NCBI GenBank assembly: GCA_013154075.1
Contig: JAADDG010000039.1
Location: 1-11,240 of the forward strand
DNA: 11,240 nt
From: Campylobacterota bacterium
GTDB lineage: Bacteria > Campylobacterota > Campylobacteria > Campylobacterales > JAADDG01
Direction: 5' to 3'
Positions 6,011 to 11,240 of the stretch are shown here, in pieces. The position numbers were made by a program, and so were the translations under genes. Every line of letters starts with the position of its first letter. Position 1 is the stretch's first letter. The notes below the pieces were generated by a model that was not told the DNA's origin, ran no database searches, and was given only the letters and a program-made list of their open reading frames with translations.

Positions 6011-7522
6011 TTACGCATGAACCAATTCATGCTTTTTATCAAAATTTTCAAAAACGTGCTGCTCTTGCATAATATCCCTGTTAGCCTCTTCGACCATTCT
6101 ATTTAGCAGATCGAAAAGTTTAAAGCTTGATTCTTCCATTTTGGAGAAGTTTTCTATAATCATATCTCTCTTCTCAGGCAGCAAGCAAGTTTTGGTTTTG
6201 GCACAAGGAACAGTTTGCAAAACGGCATCATGAACCTCTTTGTGATATTTATCAAGCTCTTTATAAGCTTTGGTATGGCTAAAGAGCTCTTTTCCGGTAG
6301 TGGAATACCATTGTCCCATTCTACAAGACGTATGATCGGCAAAACTATCGGCTTTATCTCCGTCTTCATTGAGCACGGTAGTGTAAGCATCCGATTTGAA
6401 AATGATATGATCCACTTTCACAAGAGTGCTAAAGAGATAATCTCTTATAAGTTTCGCATATTGCTCCGAGATCGAAGCGGAAGAAGAGAACGAATATAAA
6501 GCGTCTTTGAAAGTGGAAATATCGCTTTGGGAACTGGTGGCGATATCCGTAATCTCTTGAGAATTTGCCTGAATATTGTTCGATTCTTGCTGTAAAGTTT
6601 GAATAGTTACGGCAATCTCTTGAGTAGCTTTTTGGGTCCTTTCCGCCAAATCTCTAACCTCGTCCGCCACTACGGCAAAACCTCTGCCGTGCTCTCCCGC
6701 TCTTGCGGCCTCAATCGCGGCATTTAGAGCCAAAAGATTCGTTTGATCGGCTATATCTTTAATCAAATTGATAACGGTGGATATCTCCATCGTTCTTTCA
6801 TTCAGCATTGCTATGGCTTCGTTACTATGAGAAATAAGCTCTATTAGATGATCCAATTGAGATATGATGGTATTTACCGTATGTTCGCTCTCTCTTGCTT
6901 GTGTAGCCGTTTTCGAGGTGGCTTCCGCTATCTGTCTGACAAGCTCTACGTTGTTTACTATATCTTGCTGAATGATATGAAGTCCGGCTTTGATTCCTCC
7001 GCTCTTTTCATGGAAAATGGATCCAAGCTCACCTTTAAGTTTGGATTTGTAAGATTCGGCAATAGCGGACATAGCCATATTGAGATTCGGACATACCGCT
7101 CTAAAGTCGCCTTTATATCCTTCTTCGAAAATTATTCTCTTGGAGTTTCCTTTGCTGGCTTCTTCTATGGAAGCTTTGATATCTCTCATCATCTGCTCCA
7201 CCTGATCGAGCATATCGTTGATACCCCAAGCCACACTTCCCAAAACATGCTCTTGAGGAATATTAGTAATACGGTTGGATAGATTTCCTTCTCCGGCTTT
7301 CAAAAGCACGTCTCTAATCTGTCTAACAAGTTCATCTTGAAAAATCTGATCGCATCCGCCGCTTTTGCCTCCCGGGATAAAAAGTCCTATCAACCCCAAT
7401 CCTGCCAACACTCCGGAGGGAATATAACTGCCAGTAGCGAACATAAATATCGACGCCCCGAAAGTTCCGAGCAAAAAGATAAGTGTCTGTTTATTGCTGA
7501 AGGCCGAGTACAAACTGGTCAT
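6011..7522 (-). CDS. Chemoreceptor (MCP) with C-terminal CZB zinc-binding domain
   Basis: The 503-residue product has two closely spaced N-terminal membrane helices (about 13-30 and 34-50) with almost no periplasmic loop, so it cannot sense outside ligands in the usual way. A HAMP-like linker region follows (about 60-160), then the signalling domain with the conserved hairpin tip QTNLLALNAAIEAARAGEHGRGFAVVADEVRDLAERT (260-296), which contacts CheA and CheW. The C-terminus is a CZB domain: H372, then HTSCRMGQW (C400), then H427 and H431 in KYHKEVHDAV, the expected Cys/His zinc ligands. CZB domains in receptors such as Helicobacter TlpD respond to zinc and oxidants. The ATG at 7522 has AAAAAGGA about 7 bases before it. 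It overlaps the PAS gene by 32 bases, and this pairing resembles CetA/CetB energy taxis in Campylobacter jejuni. Confidence 0.92.
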   Translation of the reverse strand: MTSLYSAFSNKQTLIFLLGTFGASIFMFATGSYIPSGVLAGLGLIGLFIPGGKSGGCDQIFQDELVRQIRDVLLKAGEGNLSNRITNIPQEHVLGSVAWGINDMLDQVEQMMRDIKASIEEASKGNSKRIIFEEGYKGDFRAVCPNLNMAMSAIAESYKSKLKGELGSIFHEKSGGIKAGLHIIQQDIVNNVELVRQIAEATSKTATQARESEHTVNTIISQLDHLIELISHSNEAIAMLNERTMEISTVINLIKDIADQTNLLALNAAIEAARAGEHGRGFAVVADEVRDLAERTQKATQEIAVTIQTLQQESNNIQANSQEITDIATSSQSDISTFKDALYSFSSSASISEQYAKLIRDYLFSTLVKVDHIIFKSDAYTTVLNEDGDKADSFADHTSCRMGQWYSTTGKELFSHTKAYKELDKYHKEVHDAVLQTVPCAKTKTCLLPEKRDMIIENFSKMEESSFKLFDLLNRMVEEANRDIMQEQHVFENFDKKHELVHA

Positions 7523-8000
7523 AACTTAATCCTTTTTTATTTAATATTTCATTCAATTTTTTATATGAAGCTTCAACGCCTCCTCTCTTTTCCGCATCCA
7601 AAAGCTCTTTATACAAAGAAGGAATCACCTTCATAGCCTTATCGCTTGGTTTTCTTCTAACGGAGTGATAATCTCTTACGTTTCCCTTCTCGTCCAAAGT
7701 AGCGGTTACGTTGGCAAAAACCCAATAATATCCGCCGTCTTTGCTAAGATTTTTCACATACGCGAAAATCTCCTGCTTCTTTTTGAGTCTATCCCAAAGA
7801 AGTTTGAATACCACCTTAGGCATATCGGGATGTCTGACGATATTGTGAGGGGCACCCAAAAGCTCCTTTTCGTCATATCCCGCAAGCTCTATAAAGATTT
7901 TGTTGCAATAGATAATTCTGCCTTTCAAATCGGTTTTAGAGACGATAAAATCGTTCCTATCGAGACTCTTTTCGTTGTTGTTGGGTATAGGCTTTTTCAT
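7491..8000 (-). CDS. Aer/CetB-type PAS-domain redox sensor
   Basis: The 169-residue soluble protein has one PAS domain very like that of the aerotaxis receptor Aer: FIVSKTDLKGRIIYCN (18-33), GYDEKELLGAPHNIVRHPDMP (41-61), LSKDGGYYWVFANV (85-98). In Aer the RHPDMP region helps hold FAD, which reports redox state. The tryptophan of Aer's EPWSG is replaced here by phenylalanine (EIFAY, about 77-81), so FAD binding is likely but not certain. A helical tail from about 125 to 169 has no membrane segment or signalling domain. ATG at 8000 is preferred because AAGGTGG lies 5 to 6 bases before it; an in-frame GTG at 8009 falls inside that site. The 3' end overlaps the chemoreceptor start by 32 bases in another frame, implying translational coupling. 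I infer that it supplies the sensor for that receptor, as CetB does for CetA. Confidence 0.9.
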   Translation of the reverse strand: MKKPIPNNNEKSLDRNDFIVSKTDLKGRIIYCNKIFIELAGYDEKELLGAPHNIVRHPDMPKVVFKLLWDRLKKKQEIFAYVKNLSKDGGYYWVFANVTATLDEKGNVRDYHSVRRKPSDKAMKVIPSLYKELLDAEKRGGVEASYKKLNEILNKKGLSYDQFVLGLQQ

Positions 8001-8028
8001 TTTTCCCACCTTTTTTAATTATTTCATC

Positions 8029-8034
8029 ATAATA
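8029..8034 (-). promoter_or_regulatory. Candidate -10 box for the PAS/chemoreceptor operon
   Basis: TATTAT on the minus strand lies 28 bases upstream of the PAS ATG at 8000, within an AT-rich run (TCGATATATTATG). The overlapping TATATT at 8031-8036 is an alternative. No clear -35 box is seen. Confidence 0.35.
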
Positions 8035-8078
8035 TATCGACTATATCGACGCTTTTATTAAATATTTTATTAATACCT

Positions 8079-8098
8079 AAAAGTTTTCAACAACTTTT
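8079..8098. repeat. Near-palindrome in the divergent PAS / methyltransferase intergenic region
   Basis: AAAAGTTTTCAACAACTTTT has 7-bp inverted arms (AAAAGTT / AACTTTT) around a 6-base centre. It lies between two divergent promoters, as an operator might. The rest of 8001-8178 is AT-rich and also has a short direct repeat, TATCGAC at 8035-8041 and again near 8044-8050. No protein or RNA gene is seen there. Confidence 0.3.
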
Positions 8099-8144
8099 CG
8101 ACACCGTTTTAAAAGCCGTTTAACTTTATTTCGCATTTTTTATA

Positions 8145-8150
8145 TATAAT
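8145..8150 (+). promoter_or_regulatory. -10 box for the methyltransferase gene
   Basis: A perfect TATAAT in TTTTTTATATATAAT predicts a start near 8157, about 22 bases before the ATG at 8179. The leader contains a strong GAGGAG ribosome binding site at 8171-8176. A conserved -10 without a clear -35 is typical of Campylobacterota housekeeping promoters. Confidence 0.55.
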
Positions 8151-8178
8151 TTCGCTTGATTTTTAAAAAAGAGGAGAT

Positions 8179-9039
8179 ATGAAGAGTCTGATCGAAAAAA
8201 TCTCATCCGCAAAGCTAAATCAAGAATTCAAAAGGCTCTATCACGGCAGAGGCGAAGAGGAGTTTAGATTTTTGACAATCGATAGCATAGATAAGATTCT
8301 ATTCGTACAGTTTTATGAAGATAGCCCGTATGAAAAAGAAATTTTGGAAAAATTAAAAGAGTTTACACTTCATAGCGGACACGAAAACATAATCGTAAAA
8401 AGAAGATTTACGAAAGAGACTTTCGCTATAAAAGGCGAGATTCCAAAAAAAGCTTTTGCAATAGAAAACAGAATGAAATTTAAGCTAAATTTTTACAATC
8501 AAAACATCGGATATTTCGGAGATATGAGAGAGGGGAGAAAATATGTGGAAAGAATTTCAGAAAATAAAAATATCTTGAATCTTTTTGCATACACTTGCGG
8601 ATTTTCTCTCTTTGCTAAAAGAGGAGGAGCCAAAGAGATAGCAAACGTAGATATGAACAAATCGGCTCTTGCGACGGGAATGGCAAACCACCAAATAAAC
8701 GATCTCTCTCAAAAAGGAATATCTTTTTGGCCTTACAATATTCTAAAAGCGTTTCCGAAACTAAAGAAAAAAGCCCCCTACGATATCATTATAATCGATC
8801 CTCCAACTTTTCAAAAAGGAAGTTTCGAAGCCGCAAAGGATTATCAAAAACTAATCAAAAACCTATCATCCGTTTCACACGAAAAAACCACTCTAATAGC
8901 TTGCGTAAACTCTCCCTTTTTTGAAAAAGAGAGACTAATAGAGATAGTGGAGAGGAATTCTCGTTTCAAATTCAAAGAGAGGATAGAAAATCCTTCGGAA
9001 TATACTAATTCATCTTTGAAAAATTTGGTTTTTATTTGA
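8179..9039 (+). CDS. Class I SAM-dependent methyltransferase, RlmI/RlmK-like
   Basis: The 286-residue protein has an N-terminal alpha/beta region (about 1-100), then a Rossmann methyltransferase core of the type in RNA cytosine/guanine methyltransferases such as RlmI and RlmK. Visible motifs are QNIGYFGDMREGRKYV (108-123, matching the family QxTGxFxDxR), the SAM-binding LNLFAYTCGFSLFAKRGGA (133-151), acidic D158 and catalytic-loop DPPTF (207-211). C242 near the end of the next strand might be catalytic if the target is cytosine C5, but that is inference. It lacks the N-terminal PUA domain of RlmI, so the substrate is probably rRNA but not proven. The ATG has GAGGAG close upstream and its own TATAAT. 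The stop codon overlaps the -35 box of the next gene, so the CDF transporter can be expressed separately. Confidence 0.85.
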   Translation: MKSLIEKISSAKLNQEFKRLYHGRGEEEFRFLTIDSIDKILFVQFYEDSPYEKEILEKLKEFTLHSGHENIIVKRRFTKETFAIKGEIPKKAFAIENRMKFKLNFYNQNIGYFGDMREGRKYVERISENKNILNLFAYTCGFSLFAKRGGAKEIANVDMNKSALATGMANHQINDLSQKGISFWPYNILKAFPKLKKKAPYDIIIIDPPTFQKGSFEAAKDYQKLIKNLSSVSHEKTTLIACVNSPFFEKERLIEIVERNSRFKFKERIENPSEYTNSSLKNLVFI

Positions 9040-9064
9040 CATATGCCCATTAAAAGAATAGAAT
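9036..9064 (+). promoter_or_regulatory. Promoter of the CDF transporter gene with TTGACATATG motif
   Basis: TTGACA (9036-9041), a 17-base spacer and TAGAAT (9059-9064) make a near-consensus sigma-70 promoter with a start near 9071, 22 bases before the ATG. The -35 box is extended to TTGACATATG, the same 10 bases found at 10335 and, on the other strand, at 10378-10369. The box overlaps the stop codon of the methyltransferase gene. Confidence 0.65.
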
Positions 9065-9092
9065 TTCACAATCTCAAAGGAAAGGAAAAGAA

Positions 9093-9944
9093 ATGACAAG
9101 AGAAGAGATCTACAAAGAGAAGAAAAAGATAGCGATATTTTCCATCATCGTAAATTCCATTTTGGCTCTTATTAAAATCTTTGGAGGAATTTTATCATCA
9201 AGTGCAGCTTTAACAGCGGACGGAATCCACTCGGTATCAGATCTTGCCGCATCTTTTAGCGTACTTACGGGAATCGTTATAGCCAACAAAAAAGCCAAAG
9301 AGTTTCCTATGGGACTCTATAAAGTGGAAAATCTCGTAGCCTTAGTAAGTGCTTTCGCAATATTTTTTGCTGGATACGAGATAGCCAAAGACGTCTTTTT
9401 CGGAGAGCCTATGCACATCAAAAATCTTCCCATAGCCGTAGCGGCGATCGCTCTTACGGTCGTTATAACCTTCCTTTATTCAAGATGGGAGAAGAAAAAA
9501 GCCATAGAGCTAAACTCTCCAAGTCTGATGGCGGACGCAGAGCACGTAAAAAGCGATTTTTTCACCGCCTTGGTGGTACTTGTAGGAGTCATAGGACAAT
9601 ATATGGGATATCCGATTATCGAAAAAATAGCGGTGGCGGTGGTGGTTTATTTCATTTTCCACAGCGGATGGGAAATCTTGGTAGATGCTATCAAAGTCTT
9701 GCTTGACGCCTCGGTGGATAAAGATACTTTAGAAGAGGTTAGAGAAATACTGAAAAAAGAGGATATGATAAAACATATAAACGATATCAAAGGTAGAAAC
9801 GCAGGAAGTTTCAAATTTTTGTATCTCGATTTGGACGTAAAAACGGACTCTTTGAAAGAAGCTCACGAATTTGCCCACAAATTGGAGCAAAGAATCAAAG
9901 CCAAAATCCCGGAAGTGGAGAAAGTCATCACTCATTATGAGTGA
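9093..9944 (+). CDS. Cation diffusion facilitator (CDF) family metal exporter
   Basis: The 283-residue protein has the CDF layout: about six membrane helices (from 12 to roughly 200) and a cytoplasmic C-terminal metal-binding fold ending in VEKVITHYE. The transport-site residues are visible as HxxxD in helix 2 (H46, D50, in ADGIHSVSD) and HxxxD in helix 5 (H151, D155, in DAEHVKSD). E. coli FieF has DxxxD in helix 2; a 2-His/2-Asp site is more typical of zinc or cobalt exporters, so Zn2+ is the best guess. CDF proteins export divalent metals from the cytoplasm by proton antiport. AAAGGAAAGG precedes the ATG, and the gene has its own promoter with TTGACATATG, shared with the NifX-like/DUF134 region. 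It overlaps the NifX-like gene tail to tail by 10 bases. The precise metal is not determinable from sequence. Confidence 0.92.
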   Translation: MTREEIYKEKKKIAIFSIIVNSILALIKIFGGILSSSAALTADGIHSVSDLAASFSVLTGIVIANKKAKEFPMGLYKVENLVALVSAFAIFFAGYEIAKDVFFGEPMHIKNLPIAVAAIALTVVITFLYSRWEKKKAIELNSPSLMADAEHVKSDFFTALVVLVGVIGQYMGYPIIEKIAVAVVVYFIFHSGWEILVDAIKVLLDASVDKDTLEEVREILKKEDMIKHINDIKGRNAGSFKFLYLDLDVKTDSLKEAHEFAHKLEQRIKAKIPEVEKVITHYE

Positions 9945-10312
9945 TGTTTTCTATTTTTCTCGTTTCGATGTTTTACGAGATTTTCGATATTGCTCTCATT
10001 CACAGATCTTAACTCCCCTTTCTTAAATCTTTCCAAAACCTCGCTTAACAAAACTCTACCCTCACCCGCATAAAAAACATCTATTTTGGCCTCTTGCAAC
10101 ATCTCAAAAGGTGAATATCCCAAATGCTGAACTATTACGGCTTCAATACCTTTATCTATAAATTTTCCCACTATGGCCGATCCGCTTTGCTCTTCGTTTT
10201 TTTCTATAGAGATCTTATCTCCATCTACAAAAGCGAAAAATTTAGCCTTTCCAAACAAAGGAGATACGGCCGGATCGTCATTGGAAGTTTTTACCGGTAT
10301 CGCTATTTTCAT
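9935..10312 (-). CDS. NifX/NifB C-terminal-like (COG1433) cofactor-binding protein
   Basis: The 125-residue protein matches the dinitrogenase iron-molybdenum cofactor-binding family: MKIAIPVKT (1-9), VSPLFGKAKFFAFVD (16-30), the alternating strand/helix VGKFIDKGIEAVIVQHLG (48-65) and LQEAKIDVFYAG (72-83). It ends in a basic, histidine-containing tail (KHRNEKNRKHHS). Family members bind iron-sulfur or FeMo-type clusters or metals; stand-alone copies occur in many organisms without nitrogenase, and no nif genes are seen here. ATG at 10312 is chosen because AAGGGG lies about 5 bases upstream and the family start is MKIAIPV; a TTG at 10378 would extend the frame through the promoter. Its stop lies within the CDF gene, a 10-base convergent overlap. 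A strong promoter with the shared TTGACATATG element precedes it, opposite the DUF134-NifX regulator. Confidence 0.85.
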   Translation of the reverse strand: MKIAIPVKTSNDDPAVSPLFGKAKFFAFVDGDKISIEKNEEQSGSAIVGKFIDKGIEAVIVQHLGYSPFEMLQEAKIDVFYAGEGRVLLSEVLERFKKGELRSVNESNIENLVKHRNEKNRKHHS

Positions 10313-10334
10313 TTCAACCCCTTTTCTATTTTTT

Positions 10335-10348
10335 TTGACATATGACAA
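10335..10348. promoter_or_regulatory. Palindromic site 1, TTGACATATGACAA
   Basis: This 14-bp imperfect palindrome (TTGNCATATGNCAA) covers the expected transcription start of the NifX-like gene (near 10343). Its centre is 30 bp, about three helical turns, from that of site 2. The pair resembles a repressor arrangement. Confidence 0.5.
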
Positions 10349-10349
10349 T

Positions 10350-10378
10350 AATATACCATCTTTATGAACATATGTCAA
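10350..10378 (-). promoter_or_regulatory. Promoter of the NifX-like gene, overlapping palindromic site 2
   Basis: On the minus strand TTGACA (10378-10373), a 17-base spacer and TATATT (10355-10350) form a near-consensus sigma-70 promoter. The -35 box is embedded in TTGACATATGTTCA (10378-10365), whose first ten bases equal those at the CDF promoter. Box, spacer length and extension are therefore shared by the two promoters. Confidence 0.65.
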
Positions 10379-10399
10379 ATATAAGGATTAAATTTATGA

Positions 10400-10405
10400 T
10401 ATAAT
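10400..10405 (+). promoter_or_regulatory. -10 box immediately before the DUF134-NifX gene
   Basis: TATAAT ends 7 bases before the ATG at 10413, predicting a leaderless or nearly leaderless mRNA. The only Shine-Dalgarno-like AAGGA (10383-10387) lies upstream of the box and about 25 bases from the ATG, too far to serve it. Confidence 0.45.
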
Positions 10406-10412
10406 TTTATTT

Positions 10413-10997
10413 ATGGGAAGAGATAAATTAAAAAGAAAATTAAGTTTCAAGCCTGTATGCAAAGAGTTTAAGCCGTCGGAGTGCGCTAATACAAATACCA
10501 TCCGACTACTTCACGAAGAGCTGGAAGCTTTATATTTAATGGATATCAAAGAGCTCTATCAAGCGGATGCGGCAAAAAAGATGGGAGTCTCAAGGCCGAC
10601 ATTCGCAAGAATTTTGAAAAATGCAAGAAACAAAGTGGCTATGACACTGATAACGGGCGCTAACCTCGTCATAGAAGACGAGAAGGAGGATTTTTCGGTA
10701 ATGATTCCAAGCGATCTTGAAGAAGAGCTGAAAATTTCCTCTCCAAGTGCAAAATATCTGCATATTTACGAAGTAAAAAATAGAGAAATAGTAGAAAAAA
10801 AGGTTATAAAAAACCCGGTTTTTAGCCAAGATGTAAGACCCGGTCAAGTGATACCGGAAATCTGCAATAAAGAGAACGTAAACTTCTTCGTCTCCGATCA
10901 AATAGGCTCGGGACTCAAAAACGCCCTACTCTCCATAGGAGTCCACTCCTATCCCAAAAAAGAGATCTCTTTGGAAGAGATTAAGGAGTTTATATAG
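10413..10997 (+). CDS. DUF134 (UPF0251) HTH regulator fused to a NifX-like domain
   Basis: The 194-residue protein joins two domains. Residues 1-90 are a DUF134/UPF0251 DNA-binding unit: FKP (12-14), LHEELEALYLMDIKELYQADAAKKMGVSRPTFARILKNARNKVAMTLITG (33-82), with the helix-turn-helix at about 48-70. Residues about 92-194 resemble the dinitrogenase cofactor-binding (NifX-like) fold, including PVFSQDVRPGQVIPEI (135-150) and FFVSDQIGSGLKNALLSIGVHSY (158-180). The second domain could sense a metal or cluster and adjust DNA binding; that is inference. No other start is plausible: no other ATG, GTG or TTG fits the family N-terminus, and there is no usable ribosome binding site. It is divergent from the NifX-like gene, which may be its target, and two copies of a palindromic motif lie between them. 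The same motif core marks the CDF promoter. Confidence 0.85.
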   Translation: MGRDKLKRKLSFKPVCKEFKPSECANTNTIRLLHEELEALYLMDIKELYQADAAKKMGVSRPTFARILKNARNKVAMTLITGANLVIEDEKEDFSVMIPSDLEEELKISSPSAKYLHIYEVKNREIVEKKVIKNPVFSQDVRPGQVIPEICNKENVNFFVSDQIGSGLKNALLSIGVHSYPKKEISLEEIKEFI

Positions 10998-11007
10998 ATT
11001 ATATAAA
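10989..11007. terminator. AT-only inverted repeat at the end of the DUF134-NifX gene
   Basis: TTTATATA-GAT-TATATAAA is a perfect 8-bp inverted repeat overlapping the TAG stop, between two convergent genes. The stem has no GC pair and no long T-run follows, so it would be a weak bidirectional terminator at best. Confidence 0.25.
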
Positions 11008-11017
11008 AATAGAGCAA

Positions 11018-11240
11018 TCAAATGAGTTCTTTTTCTATACTTTTAACAAATTGAAAAAAATTATTTTTCAATTCATTTAAATAAAATTTATTTTTAAAAT
11101 TCACATTTTCAAAAAGTGCAATAGGCACACTCTTTAATCTAAACAAAAATTCTTCATTTTCAAAATGCATTTTTTCTTTCGCTTTTTCTAAAAACTCATT
11201 AATATAATATCTCTCTCTAACTTTTAAAAAATAAAAATCT
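11018..11240 (-). CDS. Unrecognised AT-rich protein, C-terminal end only
   Basis: The minus-strand frame is open from the right edge to a TGA at 11018-11020, giving the last 73 residues of a longer protein; the start is outside the window. The sequence starts DFYFLKVRERYYINEFLEKAKEKMHF and ends FVKSIEKELI: lysine, asparagine and phenylalanine rich, apparently helical and soluble, without a membrane segment. It is visibly more AT-rich than the rest of the window, with A/T at almost every third position, which may mean a recently acquired accessory gene. The DFYFL...EFLEKAKEKM stretch faintly recalls the tail of AbiEii-type nucleotidyltransferase toxins, but the fragment is too short to claim it. 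A 10-bp inverted repeat (11049-11073) lies inside it and is probably just lysine and phenylalanine codons. It converges with the DUF134-NifX gene across 20 bases. Confidence 0.6.
   Translation of the reverse strand, partial: DFYFLKVRERYYINEFLEKAKEKMHFENEEFLFRLKSVPIALFENVNFKNKFYLNELKNNFFQFVKSIEKELI

Noticed and set aside
6848..7282. Plus-strand open frame of 144 codons within the chemoreceptor gene
   Set aside because: It overlaps the conserved MCP signalling domain on the other strand and shows no recognisable domain or start signal.
7491..8009. GTG start at 8009 for the PAS protein
   Set aside because: This codon falls within the AAGGTGG ribosome binding site of the ATG at 8000.
9935..10378. 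Longer NifX-like gene starting at TTG 10378
   Set aside because: The extra 22 residues run through a near-consensus promoter and the palindromic sites; the ATG at 10312 has a good ribosome binding site and the family N-terminus.
9935..10997. Nitrogenase-related cluster, because of the two NifX-like domains
   Set aside because: No nifHDK, nifB, nifE or nifN is seen, and stand-alone NifX-like proteins with DUF134 regulators are common in organisms that do not fix nitrogen.
11049..11073. 10-bp inverted repeat AATTGAAAAA / TTTTTCAATT as a terminator
   Set aside because: It lies inside an open reading frame and has one GC pair per arm; it is explained by lysine, asparagine and phenylalanine codons in very AT-rich DNA.
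1..11240. CRISPR array, tRNA, rRNA, insertion sequence or attachment site
   Set aside because: No regularly spaced repeats, cloverleaf-like sequence, transposase motif or terminal repeats were found on reading both strands.

Overview
The window looks like chromosomal DNA of a Campylobacterota (epsilonproteobacterial) organism, possibly a deep-branching, vent-type lineage. The basis is AT-rich coding sequence with frequent AGA arginine codons, a split PAS/chemoreceptor pair of the CetB/CetA kind, and families I associate with thermophilic or chemolithotrophic bacteria (DUF1931 histone fold, YfdX, probable DUF505). This is inference; no rRNA or other taxonomic marker is present. There is no tRNA, IS element or CRISPR array, and no gene-free stretch longer than about 170 bases.

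Left part (1-4063, all minus strand): a CRP/FNR-type regulator (4063-3395) is followed by a periplasmic YfdX-family protein, a DUF1931 histone-fold protein, an HdeD-family membrane protein and, after a 114-base gap, a long multi-domain protein cut by the left edge (probably DUF505). YfdX and HdeD are both tied to the acid response in E. coli, so this reads as an acid or envelope stress module. A 42-base block with two CRP-like 5-N6-5 inverted repeats, 24 bp apart centre to centre, occurs before yfdX and again before the DUF505-like gene (33/42 bases identical). It is the best candidate here for an undescribed regulon.

Middle part (4064-8178): a sirtuin-family gene is divergent from the regulator and converges with an orphan, probably beta-barrel, outer-membrane protein. 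Next comes a two-gene minus-strand operon: an Aer-type PAS protein whose 3' end overlaps a membrane-anchored chemoreceptor carrying a C-terminal zinc-binding CZB domain. Together they look like a two-piece redox/energy-taxis receptor.

Right part (8179-11240): a Rossmann-fold RNA methyltransferase-like gene is followed by a cation diffusion facilitator (CDF) exporter with its own promoter, a convergent NifX-like protein, and a divergent regulator that fuses a DUF134 helix-turn-helix to a NifX-like domain. TTGACATATG recurs at the CDF promoter and twice in the NifX/DUF134 intergenic region, in two cases as the -35 box, which suggests a small metal-linked regulon. The last 223 bases hold the 3' end of a very AT-rich minus-strand gene that I do not recognise.
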